From contig NZ_KB898356.1 of the NCBI RefSeq assembly GCF_000377565.1, positions 235,927 to 299,926 of the forward strand: a stretch of 64,000 nt of DNA. The letters are read 5' to 3'. Numbering within the stretch: position 1 is the stretch's first letter; the number at the start of each line of letters is the position of its first letter. Shown one piece after another: positions 1 to 8,576 of this stretch. The notes below the pieces were generated by a model. That model made no database searches and had not been told where the DNA came from. It was given only the letters and a program-made list of their open reading frames with translations. Both the position numbers and the translations under genes were made by a program. This DNA is from Rhizobium sp. 2MFCol3.1. GTDB taxonomy: Bacteria > Pseudomonadota > Alphaproteobacteria > Rhizobiales > Rhizobiaceae.

Positions 1-2
1 AC

Positions 3-209
3 AGCCAGTCGTCGATGCGGGCCGCGATCGAAAGCGCGCTGAGCGCCGATCCGGACCTCGATTGCACCGAGATCACGGTCACCATGATTGGCCAATACGC
101 TGTGCTCGAGGGCTTTGCGCACAGTGCCGGCGACATCGTTTGCGCCATGATGATCGCCGAGGACGTCGTGGGACAAGGCAACGTGCAGAGCCGAATGCTG
201 CGCCGATGA
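3..209 (+). CDS. BON-domain small protein, 5' end outside window
   Basis: The visible part resembles a BON (transport-associated) domain. It opens with an Ala/Leu-rich helix, then a Leu-Asp-Cys-Thr-Glu strand, a valine-rich strand followed by Ala-Val-Leu-Glu-Gly, and ends in the typical Ala-Glu-Asp-Val-Val-Gly-x-Gly-Asn-Val pattern. The first in-frame ATG is at 15, but the frame stays open to the window edge and no ribosome-binding site is visible before it, so the gene probably starts upstream. BON domains are usually envelope proteins that bind phospholipid or other BON partners. The domain call is fairly good; the cellular role is unknown. Confidence 0.55.
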   Translation, partial: SQSSMRAAIESALSADPDLDCTEITVTMIGQYAVLEGFAHSAGDIVCAMMIAEDVVGQGNVQSRMLRR

Positions 210-358
210 TGCTCTCCTTTTGTCGCCGCTGCGCTGTTTCGGTCAATACTGTAAGATGGAAGTAGAAAAACGTTAACGCATTTGAAAGTGGCGGCGGTTT
301 CACGGAACTAAACTAACGGCTGTTCCGTTACTGGGATAATCAAACATGGGAGAATGGC

Positions 359-619
359 ATGACGCGCTTTCTTCGACTTGGGATGCCCGCCTTAGCGCTG
401 ATGACTGGCGCCTTTGCCTTGCCGGCCGCCGCTTCGCTCGAGATCGACAGTAACTATTCGGCGCTGCAGCGCGATGATGTCGTGCTCGCCCAGTATGGCG
501 ATGCGACCGCCTGTGTTCCCGCCGCCGCGCACTACGTCCCGTCTTTCATTCGCGCCAATGACGGCACGATCATCGGTGTGGGCTATGTGGAAGTGGCAAG
601 CGCTGATACCGGGTGCTGA
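359..619 (+). CDS. Small secreted hypothetical protein (86 aa)
   Basis: Residues 1-25 form a classical signal peptide: a basic start (Met-Thr-Arg), a hydrophobic core and an Ala-Ala-Ala-type cleavage site. About 60 mature residues follow, with two cysteines near positions 52 and 86 that could form a disulphide in the periplasm. A GGAGAATGGC stretch lies just before the ATG. No family is recognised. The 327 bases from 620 to 946 hold no supported gene. Confidence 0.5.
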   Translation: MTRFLRLGMPALALMTGAFALPAAASLEIDSNYSALQRDDVVLAQYGDATACVPAAAHYVPSFIRANDGTIIGVGYVEVASADTGC

Positions 620-946
620 TATCAGGTAATGCTCAATTAACCAGCCTGCCGTAGGCGCGCCGCGTTGATACGCGGTCTTTAACGATCGTGTCACGGCGGC
701 GCTCGGCCGCTTTGTGTAACTGATTGTTTTGAGAGGAATATACGAGGCCCGCCTGCGCTTTTCACACAGAGGGTGACGAGCCTCTGACCATCATCATGAT
801 GGCTGAAAGTGTTCTAGTAAGCGTTGCGCGCACAAGACAACCAGCTTCGTCCGGCTACCCCCGACAAGCTCCGGCAAGGGTTAAGCAAAAATCAACTCTG
901 CTTTATTTCGAGCCACTTGTGGACCGTTCTGGCCCGCCAGGTGCTT

Positions 947-1189
947 CTAGTGGACGTGAAGCCTTGCTTCTTCGGCCGCTGCGACGAACTCCGCGCGCGC
1001 TTCTTCCACGCTCTTGCGGCCGTCAAGGGCGGCTCGGCACGTGCTGCGTGCCTTCAGGTAGCGCAGGCCGCGAACATTGGGCCAGAGTTCGGTCAGGCAT
1101 GTCAGCGCGTCGAACGGGCCGGATATCGTCCGCGCACCGGTGGTTTCGAAGCCGACCTGGATAGGATCATTCCACTTTTCGCTTGCCAT
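947..1189 (-). CDS. DUF982 family protein (80 aa)
   Basis: The protein has the DUF982 layout common in rhizobia. A short N-terminal strand pair precedes a Gly-Pro-Phe-Asp-Ala-Leu turn, a Trp-Pro-x-x-x-Gly-x-x-Tyr motif near residues 36-43, a conserved Cys-x-x-Ala-Leu-x-Gly, and a C-terminal Ala/Glu-rich helix. A strong GGAGGAG ribosome-binding site precedes the ATG on the minus strand. Several copies usually occur per rhizobial genome, often on plasmids. The molecular function is unknown. The longer plus-strand frames across this interval are shadows. Confidence 0.75.
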   Translation of the reverse strand: MASEKWNDPIQVGFETTGARTISGPFDALTCLTELWPNVRGLRYLKARSTCRAALDGRKSVEEARAEFVAAAEEARLHVH

Positions 1190-1399
1190 TTGCGCACTCC
1201 TCCATTGCTCACGCCAGGTACTCTGCAGCGTTCTGCCTGCTCCTCCCGCAAAGCAGTGTGCGGAAGCATTTTAGCGATAATTCACAAACCCGCAAATGGG
1301 AAAAGACATACGCGTTCGGCGTAACGAACCAAAGACGTATGAAAGACAAGCACCCGGCCATGTGACCGAGTGCTTGAAACAATCAGCAAACGTGGGCGT

Positions 1400-1654
1400 T
1401 TAGCTGCAGACGCGGGTGGTCTTGGTCACGATCCGGCCGTGGCTGTGATACTTCACGGTCTTCATGCGGCAATTGTAGCGCACCGGATGATGGCGGTTGG
1501 AATGGCCGTAATAGGGGCGGGGCTGGTAGCGATCGTGATACCCGTGATAGCCGGGCTGACCGATTCTCACCGTCACGCTATCGGCAAAGGATGGCATTGC
1601 GGTTGCGCTGAGCGATGCGATGGCCACGGCGGCAGCGATAATAAGCTTCTTCAT
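1400..1654 (-). CDS. Small secreted His/Tyr-rich protein (84 aa)
   Basis: The start is set at the Met-Lys-Lys codon at 1654 because GGAG lies six bases upstream; an in-frame ATG at 1666 is also possible. Residues 1-25 are a signal peptide ending Ala-Asp. The mature part is rich in His, Tyr, Arg and Pro (Gly-Tyr-His-Gly-Tyr-His type repeats). It ends in a basic Cys...Cys segment with Lys-Thr-Val-Lys-Tyr-His-Ser-His-Gly-Arg. It is probably periplasmic; the His content could suggest metal binding, but that is only an inference. Confidence 0.6.
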   Translation of the reverse strand: MKKLIIAAAVAIASLSATAMPSFADSVTVRIGQPGYHGYHDRYQPRPYYGHSNRHHPVRYNCRMKTVKYHSHGRIVTKTTRVCS

Positions 1655-1787
1655 GCTAGTCTCCATTCATAACAGCGTTGACGAAACGTTCGTATCGAGA
1701 ATTTGTTCAATACGAATAATAAGCGCAGCATGAATGTGAGCTGAGAGGCGTGTTCATGTCCGGGTCATCCCGGAGGAGGGCCGAGCC

Positions 1788-1931
1788 TTATGGTGCGATG
1801 GTGTAGACGAACACGGCTTTATAGACGGCGAGCGCACCGAAAACGGCGGTGATGGCAGCCAGAACCATGGCGATCAAAATGATCGCCTTCGTGCCCTTGC
1901 CGTTCTGCTGTTCGTTGTCGTCGGTGCTCAT
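1788..1931 (-). CDS. Single-pass small membrane protein (47 aa)
   Basis: An excellent AGGAGA ribosome-binding site lies six bases before the ATG at 1931, so this start is preferred over the longer frame that begins at 1994. A short polar N-terminus (Asp, Asn, Gln, Lys) is followed by one hydrophobic helix of about 25 residues and a brief C-terminal tail, predicting an inner-membrane micropeptide with an N-in orientation. No family is recognised. Confidence 0.5.
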   Translation of the reverse strand: MSTDDNEQQNGKGTKAIILIAMVLAAITAVFGALAVYKAVFVYTIAP

Positions 1932-2165
1932 GGTCGTCTCCTGCGGGTCGCCCGGCTCACTGGTGGTCTCGGCCGGCGAAGCCGTTAGCGCCACGTCTTA
2001 ACCAGTCGGCCGCTTTTTCGCAAACCGGGATATCTGATGCCGAATGTCGCAGCGGAAAGCGTGGCCACAATTCACGATTGCGGCAAATCGCGGAACAAAC
2101 CCGTTGTGGCCGGGTTGTCCACACGTAACCCGATAGTGAAAACCGACGAGGAAGAGGAAATTCCC

Positions 2166-2495
2166 ATGCGAACGTCTGTCATCACGGCGGCCATTTTTGC
2201 CGCGGGCCTGGCCACATCGGCCTTCGCGCAATCCAACCCCGATTCGATCGGCCCCACCAATGGCGGCTCGACCGGCTCAAGCGCCGGAACATTTTCCAGC
2301 GATTACACGAGCAGCGACAACGGCACCCATCCCGTAACAGTCACGCCCGTCGACCCGACGACCACCCAGTCGATCACGGCTCAGCCGAAGACGCTCGACT
2401 GCCCATCCATGCCCCGCGCCAACTCGGGCGTAGACACCCGCGGCGGCGAAAGCGGCGCCTCGATCAGCGATGCCTGCCGCGAGTACGACAACTAA
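2166..2495 (+). CDS. Secreted Ser/Thr/Gly-rich hypothetical protein (109 aa)
   Basis: The ATG at 2166 follows a GAGGAA ribosome-binding site and begins a clear signal peptide ending Ala-Phe-Ala-Gln. The mature protein is low complexity (Ser, Thr, Gly, Asp). It has two cysteines, one in Leu-Asp-Cys-Pro-Ser and one in Asp-Ala-Cys-Arg-Glu, which may pair. The in-frame extension back to 2037 has no coding character. A rho-independent terminator follows directly. Exported proteins of this kind are common in rhizobia and uncharacterised. Confidence 0.6.
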   Translation: MRTSVITAAIFAAGLATSAFAQSNPDSIGPTNGGSTGSSAGTFSSDYTSSDNGTHPVTVTPVDPTTTQSITAQPKTLDCPSMPRANSGVDTRGGESGASISDACREYDN

Positions 2496-2514
2496 GGTGG
2501 ATAAACATCCGCAA

Positions 2515-2546
2515 TCAAAAAGGGGCCGGCTTGTTCGGCCCTTTTT
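2515..2546 (+). terminator. Rho-independent terminator
   Basis: A GGGCCG/CGGCCC stem with a seven-base loop is followed by five T residues and preceded by an A run, 20-odd bases after the stop of the secreted protein ending at 2495. Confidence 0.85.
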
Positions 2547-2629
2547 GCTGAGCACACGTAAGCATGCGTTAGTCAAACGTACGATGCCGATCTGTTTTAA
2601 CGAAGACGCCGCTACCCTGTAGGCGATCG

Positions 2630-3136
2630 TTACTCAACCTCCCTCTTGGATCTAGATTCCTTCACCTGCTTTGCAGCTTCGGCCAGGATCTTACGACTGG
2701 CCCAGTGAGTGCGCCCAAATCCATCCGATACGCCGACTTGTCTGAAGTCCCCATCAAGGAACGTCGACGTGAGTGGGAAGACAAACGTTGCTCCGTTTCC
2801 GACCTCAATGCGATCTTTGGGCACATTGTGGGCGAGATGTGCATAGTCGGGGTGGATGTACGCGGACAGCTTTCCACGCTTCCGGGCAAACCAGCCGGGT
2901 CGTGCATAGGTGCCTATTACCCGGTTGGGAATGGGTCCGAGGTTAGTTGCCTCAACGAAAATGTCGGGCCCGATGATTGTTTTCCCGTCTGGCATGAAGA
3001 TGTTTTTTACCGAAATATAAACGCGAAACTTTGGCTTCTGAATCACATCGCGGTATACGGCCCATCCAGCAACAAATGCTGATACGATAAAGGACGCGCC
3101 CGAAAGACATAAGGTGATGATTTCGTTCGTAGTCAT
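2630..3136 (-). CDS. Membrane-anchored hypothetical protein (168 aa)
   Basis: One N-terminal transmembrane helix (about residues 5-27) is followed by a soluble domain of about 135 residues rich in beta-strand patterns (Phe-Arg-Val-Tyr-Ile-Ser, Ile-Phe-Val-Glu-Ala-Thr-Asn). It ends in a basic Lys/Arg-rich helix. I use the ATG at 3136; a TTG at 3151 would add five residues. The family is not recognised. The interval 3137-3455 before tRNA-Thr holds no supported gene. Confidence 0.55.
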   Translation of the reverse strand: MTTNEIITLCLSGASFIVSAFVAGWAVYRDVIQKPKFRVYISVKNIFMPDGKTIIGPDIFVEATNLGPIPNRVIGTYARPGWFARKRGKLSAYIHPDYAHLAHNVPKDRIEVGNGATFVFPLTSTFLDGDFRQVGVSDGFGRTHWASRKILAEAAKQVKESRSKREVE

Positions 3137-3455
3137 GAACCGCCAGATCAAATTGAAATGATAGAGCGACTATTATCACATTTCTCACGTCGACAGCGTG
3201 CTCAACGAGCCACGCATCGACTGCGGTCGCCACCTTGTCGCCTTGAGTTGATACTCATCCCGGGGCTAAGCTCTGTCTTCCGAGTGCAGAACTTCACTTC
3301 CGTTCGTCAACTCCCAGAGATCTAAGGAACGATAAGAGGATGTACTGCACGGATTATCTGTGCAATTCGCGGTATGTTCTGGTGTTTGAAGCGGTTTCTC
3401 GCAGCGATGCTGTCTTGCGATCCGCAGTTTTCTGTTTGATTTTATTTAAGAAAAC

Positions 3456-3530
3456 TGGTGCTGCCGAGTGGGATTGAACCACCGACCTCACCCTTACCAA
3501 GGGTGTGCTCTACCACTGAGCTACGGCAGC
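3456..3530 (-). tRNA. tRNA-Thr (anticodon GGT)
   Basis: On the minus strand the sequence folds as a complete cloverleaf. The acceptor stem is GCTGCCG/CGGCAGC with discriminator A and an encoded CCA. The D-arm is GCTC...GAGC, the anticodon stem CACCC/GGGTG, and the loop TTGGTAA gives anticodon GGT. The T-arm contains GGTTCAATCC. The length is 75 nt with CCA. An 8-bp inverted repeat with an AT-rich loop (3426-3456) touches the 3' end and may help termination or processing. Confidence 0.95.
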
Positions 3531-3683
3531 GAGGACCAGACGCTGGCAACCGAAGCGGCTGCGTTGCGTGAACGGGGCGGCTATTGCCACAGCTTCGGGA
3601 CGAGCGCAAGACGCAATTTCAAACTTATGTCAGTTTCACGTCGCCACTTTTGGATTGCCGCGAATTCGGGTAAGCCATGAAAC

Positions 3684-3878
3684 ATGACCGAAGACACTGA
3701 AAATGCCCGCAAGGGCCGCAAAGACGCGATCGAACAGCAGGCGAAATTGCGCCGCGATCGGGCCGCGGAAAAATTGCGGGAAAATCTTTCCCGCCGCAAA
3801 CAGCAGACGCGTGCGCGCCGTTCCGGCCAGGCCGACGAGACAAATGGACTGCCTGCCGCAAAAATGGACGAATCGTAA
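3684..3878 (+). CDS. Conserved small charged protein upstream of murA (64 aa)
   Basis: The protein is almost entirely Arg, Lys, Glu, Gln and Ala, predicting one long amphipathic helix (residues 5-45) and a disordered tail. Small proteins of this composition are, from memory, found next to murA in rhizobia, which is the main reason to keep this frame; a second overlapping plus-strand frame (3703-3900) is a shadow. It starts 105 bases before murA. Function is unknown; the basic face could suggest nucleic-acid or ribosome contact, which is speculation. Confidence 0.55.
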   Translation: MTEDTENARKGRKDAIEQQAKLRRDRAAEKLRENLSRRKQQTRARRSGQADETNGLPAAKMDES

Positions 3879-3982
3879 TGTTCCGTCCGCTTCGAATTGA
3901 AGCCTTCGCGGATTTCGTCTAAAGACCCGCATCCTTTTAAAAGACAGAGTTTCAGAAAGGCGGGCGTGGCCCGTAAGCGCTT

Positions 3983-5275
3983 ATGGATCGTATCAGAATT
4001 GTCGGCGGTAATGAGCTTAACGGCATCATTCCCATTTCCGGCGCCAAGAATGCCGCCCTGCCGCTGATGATCGCCTCGCTTTTGACCAGCGATACGCTGA
4101 CGCTCGAAAACGTGCCGCACCTGGCCGATGTCGAGCAGCTGCTGCGCATCCTCGGCAACCACGGCGTCGACGTTTCGGTCAATGGCCGCCGCGAGCGCCA
4201 GGAAGACAGCTACTCGCGCACGATCCACTTCACCTGCCGCACCATCGTTGACACGACCGCGCCTTACGAGCTGGTCTCGAAGATGCGCGCCTCCTTCTGG
4301 GTCATCGGCCCGCTTCTGGCGCGTGAAGGCCAGTGCCGTGTTTCGCTGCCCGGCGGTTGCGCCATCGGCACGCGCCCGGTCGATCTCTTCCTCGACGGCC
4401 TGACGGCGCTCGGCGCGACGCTCGATATCGACAGCGGCTATGTCAACGCCACCGCCCCCAAGGGTGGCCTGATCGGTGCCAAGTACACCTTCCCGAAGGT
4501 CTCCGTCGGCGCGACCCACGTCATGATGATGGCGGCCACGCTTGCCCGCGGCACCACCGTCATCGGTAACGCCGCCCGCGAACCTGAGGTCGTCGACCTC
4601 GCCAACTGCCTGATCGCCATGGGCGCCAAGATCACTGGCGCCGGCACCTCGACCATCACCATCGAAGGCGTCACCTCGCTGTCGGGCGCCCGCCACCGCG
4701 TTCTGCCGGATCGTATCGAGACCGGCACCTACGCCATGGCGGTTGCCATGGCAGGCGGCGATGTCGTGCTTGAAAACACCGATGTGGCGCTGCTCGACAC
4801 CGCGCTCGAGACGCTGCGCCGCGCCGGCGCTGAGATCTCCGCCACCAACAACGGCATGCGCATCCGCCGCAATGGCGCCGGCATCCGCCCGGTCGATATC
4901 GTCACCGATCCGTTCCCGGGCTTCCCGACCGACCTGCAGGCGCAGTTCATGGCGCTGATGACCCGCTCGACCGGCGTGTCGCATGTCACCGAGACCATCT
5001 TCGAAAACCGCTTCATGCACGTGCAGGAACTTGCCCGCCTCGGCGCCAAGATCTCGCTGTCGGGCCAGACGGCGAAGATCGAAGGCGTGCCGCGCCTGAA
5101 GGGTGCGCCTGTCATGGCGACCGATCTGCGCGCTTCCGTGTCCCTCGTCATCGCCGGTCTTGCGGCTGAAGGCGAGACCATGGTGTCGCGCGTCTATCAC
5201 CTCGATCGCGGCTTCGAGCGCCTGGAAGAAAAGCTCACGCGCTGCGGTGCGATCGTCGAACGCGTCAGCGAATAA
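3983..5275 (+). CDS. murA: UDP-N-acetylglucosamine 1-carboxyvinyltransferase MurA
   Basis: MurA transfers enolpyruvate from PEP to UDP-GlcNAc, the first committed step of peptidoglycan synthesis, in the cytoplasm. At 430 aa it has the usual length. The substrate-binding Lys22-Asn23 pair lies in Ser-Gly-Ala-Lys-Asn-Ala-Ala-Leu-Pro. The catalytic cysteine is Cys126 in [11 protein letters not shown]; a Cys here means fosfomycin should be able to alkylate it. The rest shows the EPSP-synthase inside-out barrel pattern (Gly-Phe-Pro-Thr-Asp-Leu-Gln, and the C-terminal Tyr-His-Leu-Asp-Arg-Gly-Phe). It leads the conserved block with DUF2948 and hisD. Confidence 0.98.
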   Translation: MDRIRIVGGNELNGIIPISGAKNAALPLMIASLLTSDTLTLENVPHLADVEQLLRILGNHGVDVSVNGRRERQEDSYSRTIHFTCRTIVDTTAPYELVSKMRASFWVIGPLLAREGQCRVSLPGGCAIGTRPVDLFLDGLTALGATLDIDSGYVNATAPKGGLIGAKYTFPKVSVGATHVMMMAATLARGTTVIGNAAREPEVVDLANCLIAMGAKITGAGTSTITIEGVTSLSGARHRVLPDRIETGTYAMAVAMAGGDVVLENTDVALLDTALETLRRAGAEISATNNGMRIRRNGAGIRPVDIVTDPFPGFPTDLQAQFMALMTRSTGVSHVTETIFENRFMHVQELARLGAKISLSGQTAKIEGVPRLKGAPVMATDLRASVSLVIAGLAAEGETMVSRVYHLDRGFERLEEKLTRCGAIVERVSE

Positions 5276-5296
5276 GCGCAACTGTAGACGTAACGA

Positions 5297-5324
5297 GACA
5301 AAGGGCGGTCATTCGCCCTTTGTC
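5297..5324 (+). terminator. Perfect 11-bp stem-loop after murA
   Basis: GACAAAGGGCG and its exact complement flank a six-base loop, 22 bases after the murA stop. No T run follows, so this may be an RNA-stability or processing hairpin rather than an intrinsic terminator; the downstream genes could still be cotranscribed. Confidence 0.5.
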
Positions 5325-5437
5325 CCCGTTGCGCAATGGGCCATAGCGCCTTATGTCCCTTGTCCTACGGCACCGCCATTCCGCGGCGCCGGGTATCGCC
5401 ATCCCGGTGATATCAGGAACAATGGGGTGCTGCCTGA

Positions 5438-5875
5438 ATGACCGACCTGAAGCTTGTTGCGCTGGATAGCGAAGACCTTGCCGTCGTCTCCGCGCATACG
5501 CAGGATAGCGTCTTCAAGGTCGCCGATCTTTCCTGGTCGCCGCGCGATCAGCAGTTTTCCATTGCCGCCAATCGTTTCGTCTGGGAAGAAGCCGGCGCCA
5601 AGCGCAAGGGCTTCGAGCGCCGCCGCGCGGCCATCGTCTTCAAGCGCGTGCTGGCCGTCCGCTCCGTCGGCATCAACCAGAAGAACCGCGAGGACGTCCT
5701 GTCGTTGCTCGCCATCCGCTTCGAGCAGAAAGGCGAGGGGCCTGAGGGCACCGTGCAGATCGATCTGGCCGCTGGCGCCACCATCGCGCTCGATGTCGAA
5801 TGCATCGAGGTTCAGCTTGCGGATATTGGCGGCGCATGGGAAACCGCTTCCAAGCCGCGCCATCCCGGCGCCTGA
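5438..5875 (+). CDS. DUF2948 family protein (145 aa)
   Basis: The protein matches the alphaproteobacterial DUF2948 family in size, composition and position between murA and hisD. Its start (Met-Thr-Asp-Leu-Lys-Leu-Val-Ala-Leu-Asp) and the Arg-Arg-Ala-Ala motif preceding a beta-rich second half fit the family pattern I recall. It is predicted soluble, with no signal peptide or membrane segment. It starts about 160 bases after murA and ends 38 bases before hisD, suggesting cotranscription with hisD. No biochemical role is known. Confidence 0.85.
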   Translation: MTDLKLVALDSEDLAVVSAHTQDSVFKVADLSWSPRDQQFSIAANRFVWEEAGAKRKGFERRRAAIVFKRVLAVRSVGINQKNREDVLSLLAIRFEQKGEGPEGTVQIDLAAGATIALDVECIEVQLADIGGAWETASKPRHPGA

Positions 5876-5913
5876 ATACGCATTTATCGAAGCATACCGA
5901 GAGGAATTGACGC

Positions 5914-7212
5914 GTGGCAATCTGGTTGGATCAGGCATCGGACGATTTCGGGCAGCGTTTCGCGGCGTTTCTGACGACCAAGCGCGAAATGTCCGAGGAC
6001 GTGAACACCACCGTTCGCGCCATCATCGATGATGTCCGCGCCCGCGGTGATGCGGCTCTGGCGGAATATTCGCGGAAGTTCGAGGGCATCGATTTCGCAG
6101 AGACGCCGATGCGCGTCACCGAAGCGGAAATCGACGCGGCCGTCGAGGCCGTTCCCGCCGAAGTGCTGGGCGCGCTCAAAGTCGCCGCCGTCCGCATCGA
6201 ATCCCACCACGCCCGCCAGCTCCCCAAGGACGATATCTACGAAGACGCCATGGGCGTGACGCTCGGCTCGCGCTGGACGGCGATCGAGGCAGTCGGCCTT
6301 TATGTTCCGGGCGGCACGGCGAGCTATCCGAGCTCGGTGCTGATGAACGCTATTCCGGCCAAGGTCGCCGGGGTCGATCGCGTCGTCATCGTCGTTCCTG
6401 CAACGGGCGGCCAGGTCAACCCCGCCGTGCTCGCCGCCGCCAAGCTTGCCGGCGTGACCGAGATCTATCGGATCGGCGGCGCCCAGGCCGTAGCGGCGCT
6501 CGCCTATGGCACTGAAACCATCGCGCCGGTCGACAAGATTACCGGCCCCGGCAATGCCTATGTCGCCGCCGCCAAGCGCCACGTCTTCGGCACTGTCGGC
6601 ATCGACATGATTGCCGGTCCGTCGGAAGTCCTCGTCATCGCCGACAAGGACAACAATCCGGATTGGATCGCAGCCGATCTGCTCGCCCAGGCCGAGCATG
6701 ATGTCAGCGCCCAGTCGATCCTGATCACCGACGACGCGGCCTTCGGCAAGGCGGTAGAGGCAGCCGTCGAACGCCAGCTGAAGACGCTGAACCGCGCGGA
6801 GACGGCGGCAGCCAGCTGGCGCGATTTCGGTGCCGTCATCCTGGTCAAGGAGATCAACGACGCCATTCCGCTCGCAAACCGCATCGCCGCCGAACATCTG
6901 GAAATCGCCGTCGCCGATCCCGATGCGCTGGTCGACAAGATCCGCAATGCCGGCGCCATTTTCATCGGTGCGCATACGCCAGAAGTGATCGGCGATTATG
7001 TCGGCGGCTCCAACCACGTGCTGCCGACCGCCCGCTCCGCGCGCTTCTCGTCCGGTCTCTCGGTTCTGGATTTCGTCAAGCGCACATCGATCCTGCGCCT
7101 CGGGTCGGAACAGCTGCGCACGCTGGGTCCTGCTGCTATCGCGCTTGCCGTATCGGAAGGCCTCGACGCCCACGCGCGGTCGGTTGCGATCCGCCTCAAC
7201 CTGGAACGGTAA
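5914..7212 (+). CDS. hisD: Histidinol dehydrogenase HisD
   Basis: HisD oxidises L-histidinol to L-histidine in two NAD+-dependent steps, the last reactions of histidine synthesis, using one zinc per active site. The 432-aa length is typical. The zinc ligands are visible as Gln259, His262 and Asp361, and the catalytic pair as Glu327-His328 in Ala-Glu-His-Leu-Glu. The Ile-Ala-Gly-Pro-Ser-Glu motif begins near residue 233. Translation starts at GTG 5914 after a GAGGAA site. Here hisD sits apart from other his genes, next to murA, as is usual in rhizobia, and is followed four bases later by the UPF0262 gene. Confidence 0.98.
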   Translation: MAIWLDQASDDFGQRFAAFLTTKREMSEDVNTTVRAIIDDVRARGDAALAEYSRKFEGIDFAETPMRVTEAEIDAAVEAVPAEVLGALKVAAVRIESHHARQLPKDDIYEDAMGVTLGSRWTAIEAVGLYVPGGTASYPSSVLMNAIPAKVAGVDRVVIVVPATGGQVNPAVLAAAKLAGVTEIYRIGGAQAVAALAYGTETIAPVDKITGPGNAYVAAAKRHVFGTVGIDMIAGPSEVLVIADKDNNPDWIAADLLAQAEHDVSAQSILITDDAAFGKAVEAAVERQLKTLNRAETAAASWRDFGAVILVKEINDAIPLANRIAAEHLEIAVADPDALVDKIRNAGAIFIGAHTPEVIGDYVGGSNHVLPTARSARFSSGLSVLDFVKRTSILRLGSEQLRTLGPAAIALAVSEGLDAHARSVAIRLNLER

Positions 7213-7215
7213 GCG

Positions 7216-7689
7216 ATGGCTGCGGGCGACTTCCGGCTTTGCGACGTCGTCCTGGACGACACCATCGGCCGATCGACGCCCGATGTCGAGCACGAGCGCG
7301 CCGTCGCCATCTTCGATCTCATCGAGGAAAACACATTTACGCCCGTCGGCCACGCCGGCGGCCCGTACCGGCTGAATATCTCGCTTGTTGATACCAAGCT
7401 GGTCTTTGCCATCACGACGGAAGGCGGCGAGGCGGTCGCCACGCACATCCTGTCGCTGACCCCGTTCCGCCGCATCGTGAAGGACTACTTCATGATCTGC
7501 GAGAGCTATTACGAGGCGATCCGTTCCGCCTCTCCAAGCCGCATCGAGGCAATCGACATGGGGCGGCGCGGTATCCATAACGAAGGTTCGCAGACGCTGC
7601 AGAACCGGTTGGACGGCAAGATCGAGGTGGATTTCGACACCGCGCGTCGCCTGTTCACGCTGGTCTGCGTTCTCTACTGGCGCGGATGA
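7216..7689 (+). CDS. UPF0262 family protein (157 aa)
   Basis: This is a full-length UPF0262 protein, a family restricted largely to Rhizobiales and their relatives. It starts four bases after hisD and overlaps the next gene by ATGA, so all three are almost certainly translated from one mRNA. It is soluble, rich in acidic and hydrophobic helices, with conserved Asp-Tyr-Phe-x-Ile-Cys-Glu-Ser-Tyr-Tyr and [11 protein letters not shown] segments. Function is unknown. The strict linkage with hisD and infA suggests a housekeeping role. Confidence 0.9.
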   Translation: MAAGDFRLCDVVLDDTIGRSTPDVEHERAVAIFDLIEENTFTPVGHAGGPYRLNISLVDTKLVFAITTEGGEAVATHILSLTPFRRIVKDYFMICESYYEAIRSASPSRIEAIDMGRRGIHNEGSQTLQNRLDGKIEVDFDTARRLFTLVCVLYWRG

Positions 7690-8171
7690 CCGGGATGAGC
7701 GAGCTCGAACCGACAAGCGCAAGCATCAGGCCGGGCGCGATCTTGTTCATGTGCGGCATGAACGCCATCCGCTCGCCGATCGCCGAGGCGATTGCCCGTA
7801 GTTTGCTGCCATCAAATACCTATATAAGATCTGCCGGCGTTCGCGCCGGCGAACGCGATTCCTTTGTCGATGTGGTGCTTGATGAAATCGGCCTGTCGCT
7901 TGGTCGGCATCTGCCGCACACGCTGGAAGATCTCGAAGACGATTATTTCGATGTGATCATCACGCTCTCGCCGCAAGCCCACCATGCAGCGCTGGAACTG
8001 ACACGTGCGAGCGCCGTCGAGGTGGTCTACTGGCCGACCATGGATCCAACAGTTGCGCAAGGCACGCGGGAGCAGATTCTGGAGAGCTATCGCGAGGTGC
8101 GCAATCATCTCGCCGAGCTTATCCAGAACCGTCTATTAGACCGAAGTGGTATCGCCGCGCAGTCCGCATGA
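7686..8171 (+). CDS. Low-molecular-weight protein-tyrosine-phosphatase-like protein
   Basis: The 161-aa protein carries the LMW-PTP signature Cys-x5-Arg-Ser at Cys23-Arg29 (Cys-Gly-Met-Asn-Ala-Ile-Arg-Ser-Pro). The general-acid Asp120-Pro121 lies in Trp-Pro-Thr-Met-Asp-Pro. Members dephosphorylate tyrosine phosphate or act as arsenate reductases; the P-loop is intact, so catalysis is expected. It begins inside the UPF0262 stop (ATGA overlap), with a possible second start four codons later. A role in arsenate resistance is less likely than a phosphatase role, because no other ars gene is nearby. Confidence 0.85.
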   Translation: MTGMSELEPTSASIRPGAILFMCGMNAIRSPIAEAIARSLLPSNTYIRSAGVRAGERDSFVDVVLDEIGLSLGRHLPHTLEDLEDDYFDVIITLSPQAHHAALELTRASAVEVVYWPTMDPTVAQGTREQILESYREVRNHLAELIQNRLLDRSGIAAQSA

Positions 8172-8301
8172 AACAAATAAAGGAAACGCGATCAATTTGG
8201 TTCACAAACCCCCGTTGATTGTGTAGTTTCCGCCCAAATTTTGAGGCGGCCCCAATCTTGGCCAATGCCGCCATCTCAACCGACAGGAAGAAAACACCTA
8301 T

Positions 8302-8520
8302 ATGCCTAAAGAAGAAGTCCTCGAGTTCCCGGGTATCGTCACCGAACTTCTGCCGAATGCGACGTTCCGCGTGAAGCTCGAAAACGAGCACGAGATCATC
8401 GCCCACACGGCCGGCCGCATGCGCAAGAACCGTATCCGCGTTCTCGCCGGCGACAAGGTTCTTGTGGAAATGACGCCATACGACCTGACCAAGGGCCGTA
8501 TCACCTACCGCTTCAAGTAA
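8302..8520 (+). CDS. infA: Translation initiation factor IF-1
   Basis: The 72-aa protein is a single S1-like OB fold with the standard IF-1 pattern. It has Gly-x-Val-x-[10 protein letters not shown] near residues 11-25, the Arg-Met-Arg-Lys-Asn-Arg-Ile-Arg-Val segment near 40-47, and the [10 protein letters not shown] end. It binds the A site of the 30S subunit during initiation. An AGGAAG site precedes the ATG. The 130-base gap to the upstream phosphatase suggests infA has its own promoter. Confidence 0.98.
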   Translation: MPKEEVLEFPGIVTELLPNATFRVKLENEHEIIAHTAGRMRKNRIRVLAGDKVLVEMTPYDLTKGRITYRFK

Positions 8521-8528
8521 GCTTGATC

Positions 8529-8548
8529 CGAAAGCCCTAGGGCTTTCG
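8529..8548 (+). terminator. 20-bp perfect palindrome after infA
   Basis: A fully self-complementary sequence centred on CCTAGG starts nine bases after the infA stop and precedes maf. It lacks a loop longer than two to four bases and has only a weak T-rich tail (CTTCCGTCT). It may act as an attenuator or mRNA 3'-end hairpin between infA and maf. Confidence 0.45.
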
Positions 8549-8576
8549 CTTCCGTCTGCCCGGTAGTCGAGGTTCC

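Noticed and set aside
796..1324. Two plus-strand frames of 122 and 166 codons
   Set aside because: They lie opposite the DUF982 gene, which has a strong ribosome-binding site and a family pattern.
3340..3474. A 45-codon plus-strand frame with a decent ribosome-binding site
   Set aside because: It runs into the tRNA-Thr gene on the opposite strand and has no coding character.
5884..7722. A 612-codon minus-strand frame opposite hisD
   Set aside because: Shadow of hisD and UPF0262, with no ribosome-binding site or motif.
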